From a virus: a stretch of DNA of 42,991 nucleotides. A program made the position numbers and the translations under genes. The stretch spans positions 1-42,991 of IMG/VR virus record IMGVR_UViG_3300020034_000037; one strand, 5' to 3'. Positions 6,761-13,505 of the stretch are shown in pieces (the stretch's first letter is position 1; the number at the start of each line of letters is the position of its first letter). The notes beneath the pieces are model-generated. The model did no database searches, was not told where the DNA came from, and was given only the letters and a program-made list of their open reading frames with translations.

Positions 6761-7680
6761 GCGAGAGGTGGACCCAGGAGATGGAGGCCGCTGCAGCCAC
6801 GCTGGCGGAGCCGCGTAGCGATCACGTCCGGCCCGGTGGAGTCGCCCAGCTGAGGGAGTACGTCCGTCGGGCCTTGGCCGAGATCGTCCGCCTGCGCGCC
6901 GAGGTGTTCGACGGTCGCGAGAACCTGCACCGAGCCTGTGCGCAACGCGAGGATCGCATTGCAGAGCTGGAGGCCGAGGTCGAGCGGCTGAACACGCTGC
7001 TGAACACCAAGCTGAACGACGAGACGCGGATGGGTGCCCGCGTGGTCGAGCTTGAGGACAACCGGGCAGCCCGCGCTCGCATTGCCGAGTTGGAGGCCGA
7101 GCGCGAGAACCAGTTCGGCGACCTCCTGCCCAAGCTCTACGCCCGCATCGCCGAGCTGGAGTGGGCGCTGCGCGAGCACGGCGAGCACTCAGAGCCGGAT
7201 GAGGAGAACGGCGTGGAAGCCTGCCCCGCGCGCGTCCAGCAGTACCCGGGCATCCTGTTCGGACTTTGCACCTGCGGCCTCGACGCCGCCCTCGCCGGTC
7301 AGCGCGAGACTCCGCCGGCCGCGGGTCTATTCCACAAATACGTCGTGGGTAAGGCGGATGGCTCACGGACCGATCCGGCGGCGGACTACTTCGTGCTGCG
7401 CCTGGACACCGACGCCGCCGCCCGCCACGCGGCGCGGACCTACGCGCGCGACGTCGAGGGTAGCAATCCCGACCTGGCTTCGGATCTCCGCTCTCGCTGC
7501 GACCGGTACGCCCTGCCTCCCCTCGCCGGCCAGCGCGAGACGACCGCAGAGCCTGGGCCGGAGTGCCCGCGCTGCGGGGCCGTCGACGCCGGACGCTCGA
7601 GCGGGCTGTGCGTCACGTGCGACGGTCACGTGAATCGGCGGCAGGCCCTCCGGGGCGCTGATTGGCGGGGTGGCAGGTGA
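6757..7680 (+). CDS. Coiled-coil protein with a C-terminal zinc ribbon; actinophage-like middle domain
   Basis: 307 aa from GTG 6757. Residues about 60-145 are coiled coil (repeated RIAELEAE). Residues about 188-235 (FHKYVVGKADG...DYFVLRLDTDAAARHAARTYA) match a short phage module I recall from actinobacteriophages. The C-terminus has CPRCG...CVTCDG, a zinc ribbon. Function is unknown; nucleic-acid binding is plausible. Confidence 0.6.
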   Translation: MSERWTQEMEAAAATLAEPRSDHVRPGGVAQLREYVRRALAEIVRLRAEVFDGRENLHRACAQREDRIAELEAEVERLNTLLNTKLNDETRMGARVVELEDNRAARARIAELEAERENQFGDLLPKLYARIAELEWALREHGEHSEPDEENGVEACPARVQQYPGILFGLCTCGLDAALAGQRETPPAAGLFHKYVVGKADGSRTDPAADYFVLRLDTDAAARHAARTYARDVEGSNPDLASDLRSRCDRYALPPLAGQRETTAEPGPECPRCGAVDAGRSSGLCVTCDGHVNRRQALRGADWRGGR

Positions 7681-7961
7681 CCGCCGCGAAGGACCCGCGC
7701 TGGCGCCGCGCGGAGGCGATCCGCGCCCGGATCCTCCAGCTGCTCGGCGCCGCGCTGCTGGGAACCCCCGTCGCAGGCTGCACGCTCAGGGCCTGCCTCT
7801 TCGGCCTGTTCCCCGGCAAGCCGCCTTCCCAGGGAGAGGTGACCGCGGCGCTCGGGGTCCTTCGCCGCCAGGGCAAGGTTGTGTTCCGAGGCCGGCGATG
7901 GAGGCTACGCGTCGAGACCGGACCGGACGCATGGGCCATGGACGAGGAGCCTGGACTGTGA
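7677..7961 (+). CDS. Small winged-helix-like protein
   Basis: 94 aa from GTG 7677 (GTGA overlap). A basic N-terminal helix is followed by SQGEVTAALGVLRRQGKVVFRGRRWRL, which resembles the recognition helix and wing of a winged helix-turn-helix. DNA binding is likely; specificity is unknown. Confidence 0.5.
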   Translation: MTAAKDPRWRRAEAIRARILQLLGAALLGTPVAGCTLRACLFGLFPGKPPSQGEVTAALGVLRRQGKVVFRGRRWRLRVETGPDAWAMDEEPGL

Positions 7962-8125
7962 CCGAGGACCAGTGGCTGTCCGAGATCGCCCGCACCTGCC
8001 GGTCCTGCCCCGAGTGCTGGGAAGTGCCGTGCGGTGGATGCCAGCAGGGCGGCGTCTGTGACGCCATCTGCCACTGCTACAGGCACGACAATGGCGACGA
8101 ACATGACGAGCAGGACCAGCCATGA
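7958..8125 (+). CDS. Very cysteine-rich mini-protein
   Basis: 55 aa from GTG 7958 with nine cysteines in its central 30 residues (CRSCPECWEVPCGGCQ...CDAICHC). No signal peptide, so a cytoplasmic zinc- or iron-binding role is likelier than disulfides. The ends overlap both neighbours (GTGA, ATGA). Confidence 0.55.
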   Translation: MTEDQWLSEIARTCRSCPECWEVPCGGCQQGGVCDAICHCYRHDNGDEHDEQDQP

Positions 8126-8334
8126 GGAACCCCGAGGCCCTCGGCTCGCCCGGCTGGCGCCACTGCTCCGGCTGCGCCCCAGGCCAGCAGTGCGACGGCC
8201 ACCGCCATCAGAACAAGCTCCACCAGCGCGCCAGCCGACGGCGCCGCGGTCTCATCAAGGGCCTGGTCCGGTGCGCCATCTGCGGCGTGAGGGGTCACGA
8301 CCGACGCACCTGCCCCGCGGAGCCGACGCGATGA
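8122..8334 (+). CDS. Small CCHC zinc-knuckle protein
   Basis: 70 aa from ATG 8122. An N-terminal HCSGCAPGQQC group precedes an Arg-rich stretch. A textbook C-x2-C-x4-H-x4-C zinc knuckle (CAICGVRGHDRRTC) lies near the end. Such knuckles bind single-stranded nucleic acid in other systems. The protein at 11138 carries a matching knuckle, suggesting paralogy. Confidence 0.6.
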   Translation: MRNPEALGSPGWRHCSGCAPGQQCDGHRHQNKLHQRASRRRRGLIKGLVRCAICGVRGHDRRTCPAEPTR

Positions 8335-8600
8335 GCGCCGCCCTGCACTGGGAGCTTCTCGCTCTCCGCGAGCGCGACCCGGTCAACGAGCCTGGCGTCC
8401 TGGTCGGCGTGGCCGCGCCCGACGGCTCGTGGCTGCGCTGCGGCCACCACCACACCGAAGACGAGGCGTACGCCTGCACCTGGGAGCCAGAGCCGTACCC
8501 GAGCGACGTGACGCTCTACGTGAAACAGGTCCGCACGATGGCACCGCCGGTTCAGCTCGGCTTCGGCTGGGCGGCGCGGGCCGGTCGGAGGGCGGGGTGA
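8331..8600 (+). CDS. Small hypothetical protein
   Basis: 89 aa from ATG 8331 (ATGA overlap); its stop overlaps the next GTG. It contains RCGHHHTEDEAYACTWEPEP, a Cys/His cluster that resembles part of a zinc site. No family recognised. Confidence 0.5.
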   Translation: MSAALHWELLALRERDPVNEPGVLVGVAAPDGSWLRCGHHHTEDEAYACTWEPEPYPSDVTLYVKQVRTMAPPVQLGFGWAARAGRRAG

Positions 8601-9067
8601 CCTCGCCGTTCCTCAGCAGCGCCGAGGCAGCGCAGTACCTCGGCATGAAGACCTCGAGCGGCGTGCGGCAGGCGGTGCTGGCCGGCCGGCTGCGGCCCGA
8701 CGGGTACACGCGCGGCTACAAGTTTCGCCAGGAGACGCTCGACGCGTACCTGCGCCAGGAGCTGGAGAAGCATGAGCATCGAGCAGGTCGGTCCGCGGAA
8801 GTGGCGGGTGAGGGTGCAGTACCGGGATCCGAGGACGGGGCGGAGCCGAAGCCTCGAGAGGATCGTGGACGGCTCGCGCCGAGAGGCCGCCGCCAAGGAA
8901 GTGGAGCTGCGCGGGCGCGCGAAGAGCGCCGGCGAGCGCAGGCCACGGCAGAAGCTCCGGACCTTCGCACGCTCGTGGCTCGCCTCCAGGGTGGGGTCGC
9001 TCAAGCCCAGCGTCGCCCTGAAGTACGCCACCAGTCTCGATCGGCACGTGCTCCCCGCCCTCGGTGA
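8597..9067 (+). CDS. Excisionase-like HTH protein (HTH_17/MerR-like)
   Basis: From GTG 8597 (GTGA overlap). Residues about 3-55 (FLSSAEAAQYLGMK...VRQAVLAGRLRPDGYTRGYKFRQETLDAYLRQ) are a classic excisionase/HTH_17 domain. The gene sits immediately upstream of the integrase, as xis genes often do. The frame stays open to 9067, giving 156 aa and overlapping the integrase gene by about 296 nt. The extra Arg/Ala/Gly-rich tail has no domain character and may be incidental. Confidence 0.7.
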   Translation: MTSPFLSSAEAAQYLGMKTSSGVRQAVLAGRLRPDGYTRGYKFRQETLDAYLRQELEKHEHRAGRSAEVAGEGAVPGSEDGAEPKPREDRGRLAPRGRRQGSGAARAREERRRAQATAEAPDLRTLVARLQGGVAQAQRRPEVRHQSRSARAPRPR

Positions 9068-9860
9068 CCTGTACCTCGACGCAATCACGCACACCGACGT
9101 GCAGGACTACGTCAACGCGCGCGCGGCGGCGTCGGCGGGGAATACGGTGCTCAACGAGCTGCGCCTGATCCGGACGATCTCCCGCGACAGCTTCGCGGAT
9201 GGCGCTGCACCCAGGCACTGGGGCGACCGCGTGAAGCCTCCCACCATCCAGGGCTACTCGGAGGAGCGGCCCAACATGCTCACCGCAGACCAGCTTGGCC
9301 TGATGCTGGCGAAGGTTCCCGAGCAATGGAGCCTGCTGGTCGCGCTGATGGCGTTCACCGGCCTACGCTGGGGCGAGGTGAGCGCGCTGAAGTGGGGCGA
9401 CGTGGACTTCTACAGCGGAGAGCTCCGGATCCGGCGAGGGAACTGGAAGGGCCGCGAGGTGGCCGCACCCAAGACCGAGCGGAGCCGGCGGAAGGTGCCC
9501 ATCCCGGCCGCTCTGACCAGCCAGTTGATGGAGGGGACGCCAGAGGTCGAGCGGACCGGGCGGACGGCCGAGGTGCTCGTATTTCCCGCGCGCGCCGGCG
9601 GGCTCCACAAGGGCACGCCCCTGCGCAAGGTCCTGCAGCAGGCGTGCGCGGCCGCGGATGTCCCGGTCATCACGCCCCATGGCCTGCGCCGGACGTTCAA
9701 CGATCTCTTGAGGCGCGTCGCGGACAAGGAGGTGGCGAAGGCGATCATCGGGCACACCACCGACGCGATGCACTCGCACTACTCGCGGATCGACAGCGGC
9801 GAGAAGGCGGAGGCGACCCGTCGAGTCGAGGAGCTGGTGGGAAGGAAGGGAGAGGAATGA
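8772..9860 (+). CDS. int: Tyrosine-family site-specific integrase
   Basis: 362 aa from ATG 8772. An N-terminal arm-binding-like part (residues 1-60) and a core-binding SAM-like domain (about 63-150) precede the catalytic domain. Catalytic residues can be read: R199 (TGLRWGE), K234 (PKTERSRR), H303 and R306 (HGLRRTF), H328 (IGHTT) and the nucleophile Y337 (HSHYSRI). It would recombine the phage attP at about 10944-10988 with a host tRNA-Cys. The start overlaps the excisionase frame, and the stop overlaps the next ATG (ATGA). Confidence 0.93.
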   Translation: MSIEQVGPRKWRVRVQYRDPRTGRSRSLERIVDGSRREAAAKEVELRGRAKSAGERRPRQKLRTFARSWLASRVGSLKPSVALKYATSLDRHVLPALGDLYLDAITHTDVQDYVNARAAASAGNTVLNELRLIRTISRDSFADGAAPRHWGDRVKPPTIQGYSEERPNMLTADQLGLMLAKVPEQWSLLVALMAFTGLRWGEVSALKWGDVDFYSGELRIRRGNWKGREVAAPKTERSRRKVPIPAALTSQLMEGTPEVERTGRTAEVLVFPARAGGLHKGTPLRKVLQQACAAADVPVITPHGLRRTFNDLLRRVADKEVAKAIIGHTTDAMHSHYSRIDSGEKAEATRRVEELVGRKGEE

Positions 9861-10942
9861 GCGCGAAGTCAACGATAGAGTGGACGGACGCGACCTGGAA
9901 CCCGGTGCGCGGCTGCTCGCGGGTGAGCGAGGGCTGCCGCAACTGCTACGCCGAGCGCGTGGCGGCGCGGTTCGCCGGCCCGGGCCAACCGTACGAGGGG
10001 CTCGTGCGCCGTCCGAGCACGGCCAATGGACAGACGGAGCCTCGCTGGAACGGCGAGGTGCGCTTCGTGCCCGGCCGCCTGGCCGACCCGCTCCGCTGGA
10101 AGAAGCCGCGCCGCGTGTTCGTGAACTCGATGAGCGACCTATTCCACGAGCGCCTCAGCGACCAGGAGATCGCCGCCGTGTTCGCGGTGATGGCTGCGGC
10201 GGACCACCACACGTTCCAGGTGCTCACCAAGCGCCCGGAGAGGATGCGCCAGTGGTTCGGCTGGCTCGAAACCTCTGCCGACATCGGACGGTGGCACGGT
10301 GCCCGGGCGGCGCTGAGCTACGCAGCCCAAGTGATCGGCAGCGCCCACGGCGTGAAGGTCCCCGCTCCGCCCGCCATCTACGGCGTCCTGTGGCCTCTGC
10401 CGAACGTCTGGTTGGGCGTCTCGGTGGAGGACCAGACCACCGCTGACGAGCGCATCCCACTCCTGCTCGATACGCCCGCCGCCGTCCGGTTCGTGAGCTA
10501 CGAGCCTGCGCTCGGGCCGGTCTGCCTTTCCGACCTCCATGACGGCTCCGGTGGCGTCATCATGCCGCTAGTCGGGCTGCACTGGGTCCCGACCGGGCAG
10601 GGCATGAAGCTCAGCGGCGGAAAGGGACCGCGCCTGGACTGGATCATCGCTGGATCGGAGAGCGGCCCCGGTGCGCGCCCCGCCGAGCTCGGGTGGTTCC
10701 GATCGGTGCGCGACCGATGCGCCGCTGCCGGCGTCCCGTTCTTCTTCAAGCAGTGGGTCGGCGAGCGCGGCCTCACGCCGAACCACCTCGGCGTCCACCA
10801 CGACGGGACCCCAGGTCGCAAGGTCTCCCTCCCCATCCTCGACGGCCGCCAGCACGTAGAGTGGCCGGCTGAGCACCTCCATCACGAGACAGAATGCAGC
10901 GGGAGTGCAGCGGACGACGAATACGGAGGTGGAAATGAGTAG
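9857..10942 (+). CDS. DUF5131 (phage Gp37/Gp68) family protein
   Basis: 361 aa from ATG 9857 (ATGA overlap with int). The opening STIEWTDATWNPVRGCSRVS and later FVNSMSDLFHE, VLTKRPERM and WLGVSVEDQ match the Gp37/Gp68 phage family. Cysteines C20, C27 and C30 (C-x6-C-x2-C) recall the radical-SAM-like cluster of spore photoproduct lyase relatives, but the reaction is not known. The gene lies between int and attP, and its last codons contain the left 20-bp attP direct repeat. Confidence 0.85.
   Translation: MSAKSTIEWTDATWNPVRGCSRVSEGCRNCYAERVAARFAGPGQPYEGLVRRPSTANGQTEPRWNGEVRFVPGRLADPLRWKKPRRVFVNSMSDLFHERLSDQEIAAVFAVMAAADHHTFQVLTKRPERMRQWFGWLETSADIGRWHGARAALSYAAQVIGSAHGVKVPAPPAIYGVLWPLPNVWLGVSVEDQTTADERIPLLLDTPAAVRFVSYEPALGPVCLSDLHDGSGGVIMPLVGLHWVPTGQGMKLSGGKGPRLDWIIAGSESGPGARPAELGWFRSVRDRCAAAGVPFFFKQWVGERGLTPNHLGVHHDGTPGRKVSLPILDGRQHVEWPAEHLHHETECSGSAADDEYGGGNE
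10895..10914 (+). repeat. Left attP direct repeat (putative integrase arm-type site)
   Basis: The 20-bp TGCAGCGGGAGTGCAGCGGA is identical to 11081-11100. It is itself two TGCAGCGG boxes 11 bp apart, one helical turn. It lies inside the 3' end of the DUF5131 gene, 30 bp from the tRNA-derived core. Confidence 0.8.
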
Positions 10943-10943
10943 A

Positions 10944-10988
10944 GGTGCCACCCGGATTCGAACCGGGGCTGGAGGTTTTGCAGACCTC
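10944..10988 (-). other. attP: attP core: 3' half of a tRNA-Cys(GCA)
   Basis: Read on the minus strand, 10988-10984 and 10976-10972 form a 5-bp anticodon stem around loop CTGCAAA (anticodon GCA). A 4-nt variable loop, a T-arm with TTCGAAT loop (10967-10951) and the 3' acceptor strand TGGCACC (10950-10944) follow. The 5' side (beyond 10989) has no matching D-arm or GGTGCCA acceptor strand, so this is a tRNA fragment, as in tRNA-targeting attP sites. Integration would restore the host tRNA 3' end. Confidence 0.85.
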
Positions 10989-11036
10989 GCCAGGCTGAGC
11001 GCTTGCGCAGTAGATAGCGAGAGCATACGCGAAGAT

Positions 11037-11056
11037 GGGACATCGTCGCGTGTCCC
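11037..11056. other. Stem-loop within the attP region
   Basis: GGGACA and TGTCCC flank an 8-nt loop. It lies between the core and the right arm repeat and has no T-tract. It could be a host-factor or Xis site, or incidental. Confidence 0.4.
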
Positions 11057-11080
11057 TAACAGCGTAGCCGTTTCGAGGTC

Positions 11081-11100
11081 TGCAGCGGGAGTGCAGCGGA
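11081..11100 (+). repeat. Right attP direct repeat (putative integrase arm-type site)
   Basis: Exact copy of 10895-10914, again two TGCAGCGG boxes 11 bp apart. The two repeats bracket the tRNA-derived core, as P and P' arm sites do. Confidence 0.8.
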
Positions 11101-11137
11101 AGATTCGCAACCGCCCGCGCCAGCTGACGGAGTGCCA

Positions 11138-11551
11138 ATGATCAGCCTCGACGACCGCGCCAGGCGCGCCCTCGGCTACCGCCGCCGGTACCGCGAGCAG
11201 GGCAGGTGCTCGGCCTGCGGCCGCCCAGCGGACCGCCCGGGCCGGCGGACGTGCCAGGCCTGCGCCGACCGGAACGCCACCTACGAGAAGGAGCGGGCAC
11301 GCCGTCTCGCGCCCGAGGTGCGCGGCCCGAACTCGTGCGGGACCTGCGGCGCGCCCGGCCACAACCGCCGCTCCTGCCCGGGCCTGCCGAGGCTGCGGAG
11401 CGACAGCCCGCCGCGCCCCTGCGCCCGCTGCAGCGCGCTGACGGCGCCCGGACAGGCTCTCTGCCCGGGCCACATCCAAACTCTCGCCGAGCTGGCCGCC
11501 GAGCGCGCGGTCGGCCGAGGAATCGACATCGAGGACGGAGGAGACGAATGA
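11138..11551 (+). CDS. Multi-zinc-site protein with a CCHC knuckle
   Basis: 137 aa from ATG 11138; CGGAG lies about 6 nt upstream. Cysteine groups occur as CSACG...CQAC (residues about 24-45), a CCHC knuckle CGTCGAPGHNRRSC (near 70) and CARC...C (near 97). The knuckle matches the one at 8122 in spacing and flanking residues. It is the first gene after attP, so in a prophage it would be separated from int. Nucleic-acid binding is plausible. Confidence 0.6.
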   Translation: MISLDDRARRALGYRRRYREQGRCSACGRPADRPGRRTCQACADRNATYEKERARRLAPEVRGPNSCGTCGAPGHNRRSCPGLPRLRSDSPPRPCARCSALTAPGQALCPGHIQTLAELAAERAVGRGIDIEDGGDE

Positions 11552-12054
11552 AGAAGCACTTCGTGACGTTCTACTCGCCCGGCACGTTCTTCGCGGAGTC
11601 GTCGCGCCGCGAGATCGCCGAATGGGATCCGGCGCTCGCGGTGGCCATGGCCAAGGACGTCGTCGAGCGGCACGGCGCCCGGCCGTACGGGTTCCGATTC
11701 TCGACCGATGTCGTCCGCGATCCGGTGCCGGACGGTGAGGGTGGCACGTTGCGCGTCGAGGGCCGCCAGGTCGCCGACTCGCCGATGCACTTCCTCGGCG
11801 GCGAGGTGGTCACCTACGACCAGGTCGAGGCGCGCAAGGATCGCAAGCTCGACATCCTGCTCTCGAACATGCGCGGCAACGGTTGGCCGCTCGTCATCGA
11901 GGTCCGCAACGGCTACCTGAGCACGCTGCCCTTCGCGGTCACGGACCTGATCGTCGACGCGACCGGCGCCATCGTGACGACCGGGCACGACGATCGGTGG
12001 ACGACCTACCGGGCCGAGAAGCTCGCCGAGTGGGACGCCGAGAGGAAGGGGTGA
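11548..12054 (+). CDS. Hypothetical protein
   Basis: 168 aa from ATG 11548 (ATGA overlap). It begins MKKHFVTFYSPGTFFAESS and ends with TTYRAEKLAEWDAER. Well-formed alternating strands and helices suggest a compact folded domain. I recall similar openings in other phage proteins of unknown function, but no activity can be assigned. Confidence 0.6.
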   Translation: MKKHFVTFYSPGTFFAESSRREIAEWDPALAVAMAKDVVERHGARPYGFRFSTDVVRDPVPDGEGGTLRVEGRQVADSPMHFLGGEVVTYDQVEARKDRKLDILLSNMRGNGWPLVIEVRNGYLSTLPFAVTDLIVDATGAIVTTGHDDRWTTYRAEKLAEWDAERKG

Positions 12055-12058
12055 CCGG

Positions 12059-12205
12059 ATGATCGTGTACATCGCAGGCTGGGCCACCGGGGCGGCCACG
12101 GCCCTCATCCTGGCTGCGGAGTGGCGGCGCTGGGCGCACAGGGCCGGGCGGAGGCTGCGTGGCCGGCGCCAGCTCGAGCTGAGGCTGCCGAGGAGGGCGC
12201 GGTGA
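12059..12205 (+). CDS. Small single-pass membrane protein
   Basis: 48 aa from ATG 12059. Residues 2-20 are hydrophobic (IVYIAGWATGAATALILAA) and the remainder is Arg-rich, giving an N-out/C-in anchor. It is two genes upstream of the endolysin, so a lysis-accessory role is possible. The stop overlaps the next GTG (GTGA). Confidence 0.5.
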   Translation: MIVYIAGWATGAATALILAAEWRRWAHRAGRRLRGRRQLELRLPRRAR

Positions 12206-12783
12206 GCGCGCCGTACAAGCCGGGCGGGATGCGCCGGTTCCGCCTGGCCAGGGCGCGCGGAGGTCCTCGTACATGCGTGGCGCAGGGAGTCGTGTTCTGG
12301 GACGGGACCGTGGTCTTGCGCTGGCTGGGCAACGACGCATCAACGATCACCTTCACGTCGCTGGCTACGATGGAGACGGTCCACGTCCACGACGAAACGT
12401 GGATCCGATGGGAGGATTTCTGCTGCTTCGTGTGCGGCACGGAGTGCGGCCCTGCAGTCGGACCGGGGTGGTGCAGCGCGTGCGGCGCTACGTGGGACGA
12501 GCCAGCGTCCATGCCCGAGCCGGCGCCATCCGCGAGATCGTGGAGAGCGAAGACGACAACTGCGGAACCAGAGCTCGAAGCCGAGAACCTCAGACGGCGT
12601 GGCCGCATCACCGATCTCGAGGGCGAGATCGCGATCTTCCAGACGGTAAACGCCGAGCTCGAGGAAGAGAACGCCCACTTCCGAGCGGCTGCCGCCGAGC
12701 TGGAGGACGACCCGACCGCGGAGATCGACGAGGCGGACCGCCAGGCCGGCAGGCGCCGCGCGGCGAGGAAGAGGACACGATGA
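12202..12783 (+). CDS. Zinc-ribbon plus coiled-coil hypothetical protein
   Basis: 193 aa from GTG 12202. A beta-rich N-terminal part is followed by CCFVCGTEC...CSACGATW (residues about 73-100), a likely zinc ribbon. A leucine-rich coiled coil (LEAENLRRRGRITDLEGEI..., about 125-170) and a basic tail follow. Unknown function. The stop overlaps the endolysin start (ATGA). Confidence 0.55.
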   Translation: MSAPYKPGGMRRFRLARARGGPRTCVAQGVVFWDGTVVLRWLGNDASTITFTSLATMETVHVHDETWIRWEDFCCFVCGTECGPAVGPGWCSACGATWDEPASMPEPAPSARSWRAKTTTAEPELEAENLRRRGRITDLEGEIAIFQTVNAELEEENAHFRAAAAELEDDPTAEIDEADRQAGRRRAARKRTR

Positions 12784-13307
12784 TGATCGCCGACTGGGCC
12801 CGGCGCTACTTCGCTCCGGTCCTCGACAACCGCATGGGCACGACCGGCCCCTCTCCGCTCGGACTGCGCGCGCTCGAACTGGCGCGCTCCCAGATCGGGC
12901 GCGGCGAGTCGGGCCGCAACAACGAAGGTCCCGACCTGGACCGGTACCGCATGGACAAGCACGGCCACGTCGGGCCCGCCGGCGCGTGGTGCGCCGCATT
13001 CGGCTGCTGGTACCTGGAAGGCGCCGGCGCCGTCTTCAAGCGCAGCCACAGCGCGAAGACGCTCTTCGCGAACCTGTTGAAGGCCGGCGCGCGGAAGGTC
13101 GCCGAGCCGGCGCTGGGCGACTTGTCGCTCTGGCACCGCGGCGTGGCCGGCGCGCGGACGGGTCACTGGGGGATCGTGTCCGCGCCACTCGACGGGTCCG
13201 CCTTCAAGACGATCGAAGCGAACCGCGGTGCTTTTCCGAGCAAGGTGCGCGAGTACCCGCACGAGCTGGGCGAGGCGCTGCTGCTCGGGTTCGCGAGGCT
13301 GCCGTGA
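12780..13307 (+). CDS. CHAP-type endolysin
   Basis: 175 aa from ATG 12780; a second ATG follows directly. The CHAP/NlpC-like core reads ALELARSQIGRGE, GAWCAAFGCWY with catalytic C71, GHWGIV with H129, and TIEANRG with E146 and N148. It would cut peptidoglycan peptide bonds or amides. No signal peptide, so it needs a holin. Unusually for this genome it is in the rightward operon, away from the leftward late genes. Confidence 0.78.
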   Translation: MMIADWARRYFAPVLDNRMGTTGPSPLGLRALELARSQIGRGESGRNNEGPDLDRYRMDKHGHVGPAGAWCAAFGCWYLEGAGAVFKRSHSAKTLFANLLKAGARKVAEPALGDLSLWHRGVAGARTGHWGIVSAPLDGSAFKTIEANRGAFPSKVREYPHELGEALLLGFARLP

Positions 13308-13399
13308 GCTTCGCCCGCTACTGCCTCGAACTCCTCCTCTTCGCCGTGGTCGCGGTGTGGTTGTTCGCGGTCCTGATGTCCGACGGAGGCTACTGGTGA
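13304..13399 (+). CDS. Mini membrane protein next to the endolysin (possible holin-like)
   Basis: 31 aa from GTG 13304, overlapping the endolysin stop (GTGA). Residues about 7-26 are one transmembrane helix (CLELLLFAVVAVWLFAVLM). Position suggests a lysis role, but a single short helix is small for a holin. Confidence 0.5.
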   Translation: MSFARYCLELLLFAVVAVWLFAVLMSDGGYW

Positions 13400-13403
13400 C
13401 GAC

Positions 13404-13424
13404 GCGCGCGGCGTGGCCGCGCGC
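13404..13424 (+). terminator. Strong hairpin at the end of the rightward operon
   Basis: Perfect 9-bp stem GCGCGCGGC/GCCGCGCGC with a GTG loop, five bases after the last stop of the operon. No T-run follows, so termination may be factor-dependent or the hairpin may protect the mRNA end. Confidence 0.5.
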
Positions 13425-13467
13425 TGAACAACTCTGCGCCCGGCATACCGCCGGGATGCGGGAGATC

Positions 13468-13484
13468 GGGGCCGCAGTGGCCCC
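13468..13484. other. Second hairpin before the lipoprotein gene
   Basis: GGGGCC and GGCCCC flank a 5-nt loop, 22 nt before the lipoprotein start. It may be a second terminator element or limit read-through into the gene. Confidence 0.35.
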
Positions 13485-13505
13485 ACGACGAGAGAGGTCT
13501 TGCCA

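Noticed and set aside
10944-11030. Complete functional tRNA-Cys gene
   Set aside because: The 5' acceptor strand and a pairing D-arm are missing; only the 3' half is tRNA.
10905-11141. Rightward 78-aa open frame across attP
   Set aside because: It spans the tRNA fragment, stem-loop and arm repeat and has no protein-like features.
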